The translations under genes and the position numbers were made by a program. Below, one piece after another: positions 33,971-46,947 of a stretch of DNA of 64,000 nt; positions within the stretch are counted from its first letter, which is position 1, and the number at the start of each line of letters is the position of its first letter. Below the pieces are notes generated by a model. That model had not been told where the DNA came from and made no database searches. It saw only the letters and a list, made by a program, of their open reading frames with translations. Source of the DNA: Lutjanus erythropterus (lineage: Eukaryota > Chordata > Actinopteri > Lutjaniformes > Lutjanidae); assembly GCA_020091685.1 (NCBI GenBank), contig CM034597.1:34252801-34316800 (forward strand), given 5' to 3'.

Positions 33971-35999
33971 GTAAGGCAAAAAAATACACACAAACACACC
34001 TCCTCTCATTCTTACTCTCCTTCCCTTTATGCTTCACTCGACTTCTTCATTCAGCCTTTCTTTGGTCCGATGCTCGAGGGCCAATTATTGTCTGTTGTCT
34101 TGTCTCTCAGCCAGTCACCCTCGGCAGATTTTTGCGGTCGTTCACACCTTGAGCACTAATTATAGCTATTGTTGAAAATGTTCCCAATCAAAGAATCAAT
34201 GGACTTATTTAGCTCCAAGTAATTCCAGGCCTCACTTTAGCTTTACTTAAAAATATACAAAAGTATTTTAAGTCTGAAGTTTAAAGGAGAAATCTGTAAT
34301 AGAAGGAAAGGCCGGGGGTCACACGGCTCTCTTCAACCATAGACTGCAAATTAAAAAGGATTTCAACCTATTTAATATACAGTCGATCAGGGAGGAAAAA
34401 ACACTTCACTTGTACGTATTATGCTTCTGTTTTTGGCAATTCCTGAATTTATTTTTTGATCAGTTAGCTCGATGCTAACACATTATGGGAATTCTCATTC
34501 ACATGCTAACAGAAATTAGCATTGCACTCGCAGGACTATTTTTAGAAAGTATTTAATTTGTTATGTTTTATATGCACTATGGAAATAATGCTGCTGAAAT
34601 AAAACTCAAAGACTGACTGACATGTGATGTTCAGTGTTTTCAGATATATGATTCATGTCTCTAGAAGTGTATGACTCAACTTTTTCCCATGGTTTAGTGT
34701 CATAAAAGCAAACAAAAATCAAACAAACATAAGAAAACATAAATCTTAATATTAAATTGTAATATTTGTAGCATCTTAATACTTAATATTTGCAATACAT
34801 ATTGAATTGCATTGTCCTGGCCTGATTGACTATGGCTCCCACTCATACATGGACCGCAGGACTCATTTTTGGACGTATATTTGCTCCTTGATATGGCACC
34901 AAAAACAGAGTTTAGCTGACTTTAAAATCCAGGTAATAGGTATAAATATAGCCCATCTCATTTTTTTCTTGTTCTGTTGTGTTTGGTCGGAGCAGACAGG
35001 AGGTGTGGCTGTCTAATCATATCACTCCATATCAGTGTCCCTCATTAGTTAAACTCAGACAGACATTAGCCAGGAGGAATTCAGAACTGGCATTCCTCAC
35101 ACGAAAGAATATCCATTTTACTTGCGACGGCAGCTCACACAGAGAGAGCTGTAAATTTTTGGTGAATAAATGTTCTCTCGCCTTGAAAGCCTGCTCATTA
35201 AAGCTGCACTTATCGTGTGTGCAGACACAAAAAATGATTCATGACCTGCAGAGTTTAGGGAAAATGACTGTAAATGAGCTGGAGTGCTCTCTCCGCACTT
35301 TTTTCATTTACTCGTGTGCTTGGAGATTGTTGACAACTCTGGTCTACAGCGTCGGCATAATGATGACAGCCAGCACACGGCTCCCTGTCTCTTAATAAGC
35401 TTGGCCTGTTTTTTTCTAACTTCCGACTTTTTGTTCTCTCTGATGTGGCAACATGGTAGTTTCAACCAATTGGCGCATCTTGAGCTGAGCCTATAATTAC
35501 AACTTTTGACAACACTTTTCTGTGGCACGCAACAGCCATTTCTAGTTGTAGGAGCACAAAGTGAGGTTTGGGTACACAAAGCAAAATCTAATACCCGAGC
35601 TCCACAGTTTTACTGCAGGAATGAAGACTTGAGATAATTGTTTTCACCCTAAAATACTAGAGTTTTAAAAGTTGAAACCACAAGTTGTTGAGACCAGTTC
35701 GGATAAATGAAAGAATATATTTTAGGCTGCTGTTTTCCCCTGTTTCCTTTAGTTAAATTTAGTTTACTTTAGATAAGTTTGCACAATTAAAAAAAAAACA
35801 AAAAACACAAAAATAAAAATAACAAATAACACACAAAGCAGGGAGAGGGAAGGGTTCACCTAAATAAGGTTGCAATCATAACAAGGAAGGACTGAAGGAC
35901 TAAAATGTTGTGGAGACTAGAAGGAGAAGTGCCCGACCAAATTATATCACAATATGAAAGATAAGGATAAATGACACTATAACAGAGAGTGAGGCAGTC

Positions 36000-36445
36000 C
36001 CTACAGGATTTTGCAAGCTTCTTTGAGAGATTGTTGCAGCCTAAAATCCTTTTGATTTTTGAGGCAGTTTTTCAAGAAAAAAAAAGAAAATGTGTTGCAT
36101 GTTGCAATGTCTTTAGACATTTTTACAATGACTTTTTTTTTATTATTAAAATTGCCCAAAACAAGTTGAGTTTGAGCTTGTTCCATTAAGAATAAACTCA
36201 AAAAGGGGAGTGGCTACAATGATTGGCCAAATTTGTGGAAAAGTTGCAGTGATTGGACAAGGTTCCAAAGTTGTGCAGAATTCATGAGGATTGTCTGACT
36301 TTGCATAACTGCTGCAGCTGTGACATTGCAATTTCCTGGACTGACTGTTTGGGAGACAGTTTGTATGATAAGATGAGTAACTCTCCTTATTATACCAATA
36401 GATTTATGTATTTTCTGCCAGCCAAGTGACTTTATTCTCTCCAAC
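36000..36445. repeat. probable teleost interspersed repeat
   Basis: CCTACAGGATTTTGCAAGCT and GTGGAAAAGTTGCAGTGATT with GGACTGACTGTTTGGGAGAC look like a dispersed fish repeat I recall. Ends are uncertain. Confidence 0.35.
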
Positions 36446-37331
36446 TTAAACTGTCATCAAGAAAAATTCCCAGAAACCTTGTAGTTGATACTTGAGGCAT
36501 CTTGAGGCTTTTCAACACAACAATCAGTCCACATAAAGAAACTGTCTGCCTGTCTTCATCAGGTGTTGCATTATCTCCCAAAACAAATCTGCCCGTTACA
36601 AGGTCACAGGTTTGATTGGCGGCTGATAAACTCCTTGATCCTCACTGACTGGCGTCAAACTCCTGGCTGTCTCTGACATCACGTGTGGCTCAGCAAAAAC
36701 TCTCCGTCCTGCCTGAGACTTTCCCTGCAGGATTAGGATTAAACCAGTCCCGAATGAGTCTCAGTGTACCAGTACAGGAAAGGCACTAATCATAGCGCAG
36801 CAAGCTAATTAAATCTAGGCTATTTCTGCGTGCACCTTTTGAAAGGTTTCAGACCTATTCCTGCAGTCCAGATGAAATTTGCTGCTGTCATTAGGGCCTT
36901 TCATGGCGGGTAAGCAGATGAGTGGACATATTTGGAGGCCGGAGTTGCTTGTTCAGCAGTTTTAACGGAGAACAAATCTTCTCCTGAAAGGCTTCTTTAA
37001 TTTTCCCTGAGTTGTCGTCCAGTTTTTCAGAAGTGATTCATTGTTACCTTCCAAAGACCTGAGCCTCATTTACATCCTGTAATAAAATTCTGTTTAGCAC
37101 TAAGTGGGTCTGTGACAGTGTGGGTTTACTGGTGCTCTGACTGGGAGCAGAAGTGTTGTTTTTTTTCTTTTCCCTCTCGCTCCGGAACTGCCCCCCTTTC
37201 TGCAGCCTGTTGACTTTGCAATTGATTCCTGTGGGTTTGGCGACGCCATCCCACACTTCACTGCTACAAAAAAAGAGCAACAAGCTCGGCTACGTGTCAT
37301 CAAAGAGGAAACGCACATTACTGCTTGTTTG

Positions 37332-37332
<1 letters not shown>

Positions 37333-37376
<44 letters not shown>
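37333..37376. repeat. (TG)n microsatellite
   Basis: Uninterrupted TG run in intron 3. Confidence 0.95.
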
Positions 37377-37378
<2 letters not shown>

Positions 37379-40004
37379 GTGGGTGCAGCGGGCACCTTGG
37401 TTTGGAATCAAAAGGCATCGCAGGAAGGTAAAACGCTGCTTCGCTGTCTTTCTTCACCTTTAGTTAGAAACCACCAGAAATGACTCTGTGTGTGGTGTGG
37501 TTGCTGTTAACTCAGTTTGTATTGGCTGACAGAGTGACACTGCACTCCTCCTGCTCTCACGCTGGTTGGGAGGGTTGCAGGATGGTGGGCAGGAGTGAGA
37601 AAGACAACAGCCTGCTGTGGGTGCTCAGTGTGACATCTCTCCACTGCAGTCAAACCGGTCCTGTTTGGGGACATGTATAATTACCAAAACAACATTTTTA
37701 TGAAATCTTTTGCATATTTTTCACTGATTTGTCAGATAAACTGGATCTGTATGGTCTCTTGTAAACTGAAATTCCTGAAAGTTGATGAGCTTTACTCTCA
37801 CAGAATGCAGTTTTCTGTGTCTTATCTGTGAAATAAGTCAATTTTACCATCCTGTAGCACAGGTGATCATAAAATATCTGCGGTGCTCTGAAGGTTATTG
37901 ATCAGAATGATGCTTTGCCATGTTTGTGGATAATGAGTCTATGGGGGAAACACATCTATGGCTTAAAGCCAGACAAAACTTAATGGTTGTCTCTGTTACG
38001 CCACGCCTGCTACTGTTGTCATGAAGGGGGGAATTAGTTATAGAGACCAGCCATGTAAACATGTTTATTTCTGCTGTAAAGTTGTGCATTTTAATATGGC
38101 GGTCTATGTGAACAGGGACATTTGCAGCTCCCATATAGTTTATATCACAGCTAGTTTGACTTACCAGATGCACACTGCGGTTGTAAGTCCTGCCATTGGT
38201 CGCTTGCTTCGGGCAGCATCGCAGCATCCGCTATCTATGTCTACGCTGAAAACGGCAAATTAGAGCCTGCAATGCTAATAATACAAACATAAAAATGCTA
38301 ACAGCTGTTACCTTTTCTTCTTTCTTTTGCAGTGATGGAGTCATTTTAATGGCAGAGTATTACATGGTTCACCAAAACAAGTTCCCCCCTTTGCAGCAGC
38401 ACTGTCACTGCATCCTGGGCTTAGGTGTTAGTGATTGGTTTAAAGAAATGCAAACAATGCATGGCATTTTTTCTCCCATAGCAGAATGTGTCAGTGTGGA
38501 GCCAGACCTTTCCTTGTCATTTTAAGACCTATTTATGCCATGAACATAAACAGACATGACAGCTACAGTGTGTCTTATTGTGGCATAGTTTTTCTGTTCA
38601 TTCGTCTGAAAAAAATGCTCAGGTGCTGCATTCAAGTCTTATACTGGTAGTTAAACTCTGTTGTTTATTATGCCATCATGTTGGCTAAAGTGACGGTGAC
38701 ATTCTTATGCAAACAAACACACAACCGGTAATATCGTACAATATATGGACATGACCTTTTTCATTTTTACTGATCTTGATAAGTCGATAAAGTAATGAAA
38801 ATGAAAAATGAATTAAATGCACAACATACATTTGAAAATAGTCATAAAACCTTAATTCATGGTTAAAATACTAAAACATGTCATAAGATTGGTTATGTCT
38901 TTTATTGCTTCATGATAGCCTTCACCAAAATAGCAGATTAGGAAAAGCTGCACCAAACTAAAGCTCACTAAACATGTGTTTGTTGGTTGTAACATCATTG
39001 TTGCCACCTCAGAGAGCCGTATCTTCACCACATCTCCTCCGTGTGTGTTTAGGATACCACATCATGGGCTGTCTCACCACATTTTTGTAAATTTACCCAC
39101 GCCTCCTCAGGAATAATGGCCTCTGAAGTTTTTTAACTACAGAAAACGAGGAGTGCAGCCACGGTGTTGAACTCCGCTATTTCAGTCCCAATCTTTTGTG
39201 CCCTCTATTTCAGATTCTTCAGAAATATGAGCCCATACAGACTCCACCTTATCTGCAGGGCTCAAAATGTGACAGGCCGGCCGTTGATTGAGCAGGAATA
39301 AGAGCGTCTGTTGAATTAATGAAGCAGTGCAGATGTAGATGACTCTCTGCGACTATAGCTTTCCTCTGTTCGGCTGGCTGGTTCTTTTTCCCTCACCGGA
39401 TACACTCCAGACTCCTCGTGCGCTGCCTATTGACTGACTTTTTGTCCATCTGAATGCTCTATTTGTATGGAGAATAATGATTGATGGACTTTGGGGGTGG
39501 TGACCGCAGTGTGTTCCCAATCTCTTGTTCCCTTTAGCGCCTGTTTGGGGAATCTGACTTGGACGGTGCTCAGAACGGGATCAGAGCTATTTCTGGGGGT
39601 TGTTTTGGTCACGCTGGCTGCTGCGTTTGAGATTTGGCCCCGGCTGCTAAAGTTACATGAGAGTTCAAGCCTCCGAGTTCAAACCTGGAATCTAATCTCG
39701 GCTGACGAGTGCACAGTTGGGTCTGGAGGAAGTCAACAACTCGGAGGAGCAACGCTGAGAGAGCAGCTCTTCAAACCCTGTGCAGATTCTTTGGCTTGGC
39801 GCTAGATGTGAAGTTCAGCCCACATGGTTTTCTCATGGCTCTTTCCTTCTGGTCTGTTTTTCATTTCATCATCAGTGCAGCTGTAGAAAACCGTTTTCTG
39901 TTTTGACGAGTGCAGAAATGTATCTGTTTGGTCATGCATACATTAGGGGTCACAGTAGTATCTGTTCAGTTGGTAGAGAATCTGATCCATATGTTTGATA
40001 AGAG

Positions 40005-40300
40005 GTTTTTCTAAAGCCTTGGTCGCACTACAGGACTTTCAAAGTTATCAGATCACTGTGCCGTTCACACTACGCATCTGTCTGTTTTGTAATCGTGAGA
40101 AGTTGTTGTGGTTTGCACACTACATGACTGATCACACATCACAAGATCTTTCACTCGATGAATCCCTTAAGAGTCTGTCTGCTCTCCAAACTACGTTCTG
40201 TAATGCTGGAAATGTCATTAGATTATTAACACTAAAGTATCAGCGTGCAGCATATTACTGCTGCTGTCTCACATAGTCAGATGACGTGGATATGAAGCGT
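40005..40300. repeat. possible MITE
   Basis: GGTCGCACTACAGGACTTTC and later CACACTACATGACTGATCAC resemble a fish MITE family known for 'cacactacagga' words. Boundaries are not defined. Confidence 0.3.
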
Positions 40301-40600
40301 TCATAGTGAATAGTGCAAGTCAAAACAAAGCTCCTTTCCTCACTGTTCATATCGATACCGTAAAGGTTTTGAGTACTGACGCCCAGCCCATCAAAGGCTG
40401 TTTACAGGTCTTGTGGAGTACTGCTGCATGTATAAAAAAGTTTTTTGTGACTGCCTTAAATCTGAGGTGCCTCAAGTGATGTCACTCGAGGCAGTGTTGG
40501 TTGGGGGCTGAAGAAGACGAGCTCGAAAATTTACAAAAAAATTCTGGGAGTTTGGAGTTAAAGAAGTGATCTCACCAGAACTCTGTAGCCCGCTCGTCAT

Positions 40601-40855
40601 TAGGGCTGCAACTCACGATTATTTTCATAGTCGATTAAGCAATCGATTATTTTCTTGATTAATTTGATGTCAGAAAATGGGGAAAAATTTCAGTCGATTT
40701 TTCCCAAAGCCCGAGATGACGTCTTCAAAGGTCTTGTTTCGCTCACAATCCAAAGATAAATCAGAGAATTTTGACAGAAGATTACTCAAACCAATTAATC
40801 GTTTATCAAAACATTTGGAAATTAATTTAATGATTGATTAATCGTTGCAACTGTA
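40601..40855. mobile_element. GCTGCAAC-type hAT-like MITE
   Basis: TAGGGCTGCAACTCACGATT and ATTAATCGTTGCAACTGTA are inverted ends. Flanks CTCGTCAT (40593-40600) and CTCCTCAT (40856-40863) form an 8-bp duplication with one mismatch. The interior carries GCCCGAGATGACGTCTTC, typical of the family. Confidence 0.8.
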
Positions 40856-41094
40856 CTCCTCATCTCTGTTAGAGGCCATGTCAGCAGCTATTACAATAAC
40901 ACATCTGCACCTGAGCTCTCAGTGGTCGAGCTGCATCGTGGGTAATGTAGGCGCCAGTTTTTGATAAGGAAGAGGAATGCATGGAATTAAAAAGATGATA
41001 TCTCTGGTTCTGCTGCATCAATTTTGATCCTTTGTTTCAAGAAAACTGTTTATCTTGAGTCCGACAATGCTGTAAGAGTGCAGTGTTAAACAGG

Positions 41095-41300
41095 TGGAGT
41101 CTGTGTTTCTTTGCTTCTTTATGACAGTAAACTGAATATCTTCAGGTTGTGGACAAAACAATATTTTGGGATGTGAAATTGGGTTAAACACTGATCAACC
41201 ATTTTCTGACAACTTATGGACCAAACAATTAATTGATTAATCACGAAAAGAATCAACAGATGAGCCAAAAATAAAAATAATTAATTGATGCAGCCCTAGT
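41095..41300. repeat. GCTGCAAC-type MITE fragment
   Basis: GACAGTAAACTGAATATCTT, GGTTGTGGACAAAACAAT and ATTGATGCAGCCCTA match the right half of the family. The left end is missing. Confidence 0.65.
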
Positions 41301-42485
41301 TGAATTATTTTAGAATAGTGTCTCTCAGTGTTTATTTAGTGTCTCTCAGCCTCTTTGTACCATTAAACATTACATTCCTTATTCATTTTGTGTAAAGGAG
41401 CGAGCAAGTATTTTTTTACTGCTGTAGTGATTTTGATTGTTTGGATAAGAAGATAATTAAATTAAGATTTTATCTCATTCATTCATTCATTTTAGGATCC
41501 GAAACTTGTGTGGAGTTTAAACTTAAAGTTGATTTTTTTTTTTCCTATCCTTCGTACACAGCTCACACACACACAGCAAAAAAAAGTTTTAATTTATCCA
41601 CTTTGGCTTGTGCAAAACAAAGCTGATAAAAATAAAACATTCAGTCTTGAAATGTTTCCGTTTGTTTCGGTGCTGTGTTAAAGTCCAAAGATTAATCCAC
41701 AACTTGTTTCACGACACAGAAGGAAAACTGTGCAGCTCTACTCTGCACTAGTGACCTCTAACTGCCCCAAAGTGTCCATGTGGGCAATTTAATTTCTCAC
41801 TGTAACAAATAATGCAGTGTAATTGTAACAGCCAAAATAAAAGTAAATATTAAAATGTAAATGCGGAAATCAATCAATGCAATTAAATTGAAAGTTGAAT
41901 TTGGAATTTTGGTTTGTGTCCAGATAAAAATAAGTCATTCATCACCACTCATCAGGTAGCTGCTGGAGCCCTGTTGTTTGGACCGTGGCGGTGTGGCGAG
42001 GCCGGCGAAGCTGCAGGCCGTCTAGAATTAGCAGCCGCTCTTTTGGTTGAGTTACAGCAGAGCAGGAATGCCTGCAGTGGTAGGCGAGCTGGGCTACATG
42101 AGGGCTGCTTTGGCAGGGGGCCATGTTGTGCTAGTGAGAAGGCCTGCATGCTTGGATATATTAGCAGGGGTTTTGTAACCATTGTAATGAAACGGCCGGG
42201 CTCCCGCGGCCCCTGAAAGGCCTTCCAGCGCTGAATGATTCAGAGCCAAAAGGAGAGGAAGCAGCACAGAGCCTGGCCCCGGTCACCGAGAGAAGAAACT
42301 ACAGGACAAGTATGCCATTCACCGGTTTATTTACACTCCTCTTGTTTGTCAGCGCACCCTGCTCCTTTCTGTTTTTAAATTTAACACACACACACACTCC
42401 AGTGAATACAAGTGGTTTTACAGGGGTAATCAAGGACAGCAGATTATTGTCTCGCGCCGAAGCTTATCAGTGTGCTCAGTGTCTC

Positions 42486-43337
42486 ACTCTTGGAAATAAA
42501 GGTGCAAAATAAAACCATTTAGGGTTCTTTGGCTTGTCCCAATAAGAGAACCCCTTTTGGCTCTTGGGAGAACCTATCTACCTTTTATAAAGCTTCCACT
42601 TGGGGTTCTTTCAGAGTTACTCAACGTATAGGGTTATATACAGAACCATCTGTGAAAGGTTCCACCCAGAACCCTGAAAAACTCTCTAAAGAGAACCCTT
42701 CTATAATGTAATGGTTCTGTGATATGTGAGGCAGCCATGATGCATATGGGTGTGTATGTGAAAGTGTAGTTAAAAGTAAATATATCACCCGTCTAAAGGT
42801 GCTAACAAGAACCCACCCAGGATGTTTTATTGAGAACCCATGCATAGTTTTGTCTAGTGCCCACCCAGGAGGTTCTACAAATAACCCTTTTACTTTCCAA
42901 AAGTTTTATAAAATATATTTTTATATTCCAACGATTTTATCTAGAACATAGTTATGGGGTTCTACCGAGAACCTTTTTATATTAGAAAACACTTAAGGGG
43001 TTTCACTGAGAACCTTTTTATATTGCAAGGATTTTGTGTTGAACCCACCGGGGGTAATCTATCGAGAACCCATTTATTTTCCAAGAGTTTTATCTAGAAC
43101 TCAGCTGGGTCTTAAAAGGGTCATAAAAGAACCTGTGACAAAAGAGTTCTTAAAAGAATGTCAACGATTTCTGGTGAACTCGTTCCTCCAGAAAAGGGTT
43201 CTTAATGGAACTCTTAGTCTTACAAAGAATCCTTGATCAACCCTTTCTTCAAAAAAGGGTTCTTCAGAAGCAAACGGTTCTGAGTAGAACCGTAGCACAT
43301 CAGGACAAACCCTTTTGGAACCCTTATTTCTTAGAGT
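42486..43337. mobile_element. GGTTCT/AGAACC palindromic-array element, copy C (most complete)
   Basis: Ends ACTCTTGGAAATAAAGG and CCCTTATTTCTTAGAGT are inverted. The identical 7-mer GTGTCTC flanks it at 42479-42485 and 43338-43344, a likely target duplication. Inside are more than ten modules of the form GGTTCTANCGAGAACC followed by TTTTTATATTCCAAG-like spacers, repeating about every 55-60 bp. There is no transposase. Open frames inside are short and periodic. Confidence 0.75.
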
Positions 43338-43348
43338 GTGTCTCTCTT

Positions 43349-43379
<31 letters not shown>

Positions 43380-43937
43380 TTGTTGCAGGCCAGGCGTCTA
43401 ACATCGTTTCATTGGAGGATATTTCACGTTATCAATTTATTGTCTCCAGTGACGCTTTGGCTCACGTTAGAGGTGCAGATTGTAGAAACGTATGTGAGAC
43501 ATGTTTGATAATGATCACGCTGTCCCTCCTCCTGCACCTGTCTGGTGCCAGCGCTGTGGAAAAAAAAAAAAAAAAAACCCTGTCGTAAATTCCTGGGCTT
43601 TGTTCGGAGGTGTCAGCGGCCGGGTGCCTGAGGAGGTCTGCAGGGTCAGGGAGGGCATGTGAGTGTATGTGTGTTTATGCATGCATATTTACATGCACTC
43701 TCTCTTTGTGTCGCAGTAATACGGCGAGTGCATGTGCGTGTTTTAGTGTTGGTGGGGGTGGACACAGTCACTCGGCTCAGGCGTCACCCAGAGAAATGCA
43801 GACCTTTTCCCCTTTGACCTGGGGACATGGCCTCGGAGGGTTGGGTGTCAAACTGTTGCCCCTGAACCTCAAGCTAGTGAGGTGTTAGGTTACTGACTGA
43901 TGCTACAAGGCCAAAGCCTGCAGAGGACGCAGCTGCA

Positions 43938-43938
<1 letters not shown>

Positions 43939-43984
<46 letters not shown>
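43939..43984. repeat. (TG)n microsatellite
   Basis: TG run with one TTT interruption in intron 3. Confidence 0.95.
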
Positions 43985-43987
<3 letters not shown>

Positions 43988-44119
43988 GCAACAGTCATTA
44001 ACTTTGTCAGGGGTAGATCTGCCTTCCAGGGCTGGTGGACGTTGCCCCAGTTCATGATGATTATCAAATAAATGGGACAACAGCAGGACACTGATGGAAG
44101 CTGCTGCAGTTCTCACTCT

Positions 44120-44463
44120 TCGAGTCTCACACGATTATTTTCATTATCAGTGAATCTGTAGATCACTTTCTTGATTAATCGATTAGTTGTTTGGTCCATA
44201 AATTGTCAGAAAGTGTTGAAAAATGTCGTTAAAGCCCCAGATGACGTCATCAAATGTCCTGTTTTGTCCACAACCCAAAGATATTCAGTTTAATGTCGTA
44301 AAGGACTAAAGAAAACAGAAAATATTCACCTTGCAGCAGGTGAAGTTGGAGAACCTCAGTATGTTTTCTTAAAAAAATGACAGTTGATTGATTGTCAGAA
44401 ATTTAGCAGTTAATTTAATAGCTGACTACTAATTGATTAATCGACTAACTGTTGCAGCTCTGT
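44120..44463. mobile_element. GCTGCAAC-type hAT-like MITE
   Basis: CACGATTATTTTCATTATCA and CTGTTGCAGCTCTG ends, with AGATGACGTCATCAAATGTC and CCACAACCCAAAGATATTCA inside, match the family. The extreme left terminus is worn and no target duplication was confirmed. Confidence 0.7.
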
Positions 44464-45345
44464 GAAAGTGGCTGGTAGATTTGCTTCACTCTACAAAAAA
44501 TAACGGTAATCTTTTGAGTGGCTGGTAAAATTAAAACATTAACAAATAATTTGGCTGCTGAGCAAAAAAGTTAATTTGTACCCCAGACTACAGACAAACT
44601 AAAAACTGAGTGTTTCACGTTTGAGGAATTTCACTCCTGAAAACCTTGTTTCAGACCTGACCAGAGGTCTCTGTGCAGCCGACCCCTCCCCAGATGTTGT
44701 TTGGTGAGTTTGCACCTCCAGCGCCCTCCACCCATGTTCACCCTCCTCAGAGCGCCTCTGTGTCTATTATTGGCAGGAAGCCGTGACAGGGAAGGCTACT
44801 CAGCCAGCGGGAAAAGGAGGCTAAACATGGTTTGGTGAGGAATGTGAGAGAACAGCCGCGTTCATTTGTACATTCACCAGAAGGCTTGCCAGCCTCCCAG
44901 TCGACCATCCAGACCTCTGAGTGCCTGGACAAGGGGCGCCTTTGTCCCCCATCTGCCGGCTACACCCTGCCCTTCTCCTGCCCCCCATCTTACCCTTCTC
45001 TCCATCCTGTTGCACCTCCTCTGCCTCCCTCTTTTCACTGGCGGGCCCTCACCCCAGAATAGCACAGCAGGTCCCCTCTGAAAATAGAGCTGGTGATGTT
45101 GGCAGGGTCAAGCTCTCTCTGGCTCGCTTCTTTCTACTTTGTATCTCTGTCGCTCTGTTTTTCTCTCTCTGACAGAACCAGACTTTTGTTTCTGAGGTTT
45201 ATTCATAAAATAATTAGCTGATAAAAACAACAAAACTTTTATATTTGAAACGAGGAACCGGAATCAATAAAAGTTCACATCATTAATGTATTAAATGTCT
45301 CAATAACTCATCAGCCCCCAGACTTAGTGTCTTGTTTACCACACT

Positions 45346-45925
45346 ATTAGAAATAAAGGTGCTCACTTGACCCATTAAGAGTTCTTTGGCCTGTCCACAT
45401 CAGAGAACCCTTTTTGGTTCCTGTCAGAACTTTTTTTTAATAAAAAGTTCCACTTGAAACCCTTTCCTAGAATCCAACATTAAGGGTTAAAGCGAGAACT
45501 ATCAATGAAAGATTCCACCCAGAACCCCCTATGAGAGGTTCTGCAGAGAACCCTTCTATCATCTGATGGTTCCATCTCAAACCTTCTCTGAAGGTTATAT
45601 CCAAAACCTTTCCACCTTCTAAGGGTGCCAACAAGAAACCTCTCACCAAGAATCTTACTATATTCCAGAGGTTTCATCTTGAAAACACACAGAGGTTCTA
45701 CCAAGAACCTTTTTATATTCCAAGGATTTTATCAAGAGCACACTGAGGGGGTTCTATCGAGAACCTTTTTATGTTCCAAAGAGGTTCTTAGGATGAAAAC
45801 TGTTCTTAAAGGAAATCATAGTCTCACATAGAATACTTCTTCAAAAAAAAGGGTTCTTCAGAAGCAAATGGTTCTGGGTGGAACCTCAGCCCTTCCAGAA
45901 GAACACTTTTGGAACAGAGTGTATC
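45346..45925. mobile_element. GGTTCT/AGAACC palindromic-array element, copy D
   Basis: Starts ATTAGAAATAAAGGTGCTCA, ends TTGGAACAGAGTG. It has the same module series and orientation as copy C (GTTCTATCGAGAACC and relatives). The right terminus has lost the CTTATTT part. Confidence 0.7.
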
Positions 45926-46947
45926 TAGGCCTGGTTTAAAAGGCCTACAGAAGGTAAATTTATCCTTCCATTAATAAAACTTGAATATTAGCGTGTTCAT
46001 GAACCTGCTTTCTGCAATAGTCGTTTAACACCAAGAAAACAACTCAGATGTCATATTGTACATATGGTACATTTAAATATTATAAGATTAATAATCCAGA
46101 TGCAGAAAAGCTCTTGTTGGGGAAGCGATTTATTGAGAAGCAGATAAAACTTAAAGCCACCACTCGGTCCTGTAGACTAAACAATGGCTGTCACTCCTGT
46201 GTAAAACTCTAGACCCTGAAATTTCACGTTGTAGACGTCTGGTTAGGTGAGAACTGCCTACAAGGTCCAATTCAAGTGGATATTTTTCAACTTGAATAAT
46301 GACTGAGTAACTCTAGCTCAGCCCTGGAGCAGTTGGTGTCTCGAGACAGACGTTTCCCTGCTTATAGACCCGCTGTTTTTCCTGGAGCTGCAGCTAAAGA
46401 CATTCCACCTCAATTTCCCTGATGTTTGATTGAACGAAGCCCACTTAAAGCAAAGAGGCCTCATGGAAATACTTTGTGAACAATCGAAGTCTTGATATCG
46501 GCGCCATTTCAGCAACATGCTTCTTTTAAAGTGTTAATTATCTAAATCGCTGTCTAGGTTTACATTATATAGACTGTAACTGTATTATATAGTGCTGGAG
46601 TGTTTATGAAGCGCTGCCTGCTGAATGTATCTCTGTCAGTGGATTACTGGGTTGCATGTAAACCTAATGACTTGATGATGTGCCATGAAGGTGTAGTGCT
46701 TCTCTGAGAGACTGTAAATTATGGCTCATGCACACGTTGCCTTTGGTTTTTAGTCTTCTCTTTCCTGTCTGTCTTCATCGGACATCTGAAGAGTTACTTG
46801 TAATCATGGGAGCGAGGTGGCCTCTCTGGTGAAACCAGCGATTACAGGGACTTTAAGAACTTGGGACTGGTGGTACCCATTTGTTCCTGAGAGTAATTCA
46901 AAAATGACTTTCTAAATATTTTTCTTTTCTAAGGAATTTGGCAGAGA

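Noticed and set aside
33971..34152. Extension of exon 3 past its donor
   Set aside because: Strong GTAAGG donor, correct phase to exon 4, and the tail lacks SYDE similarity.
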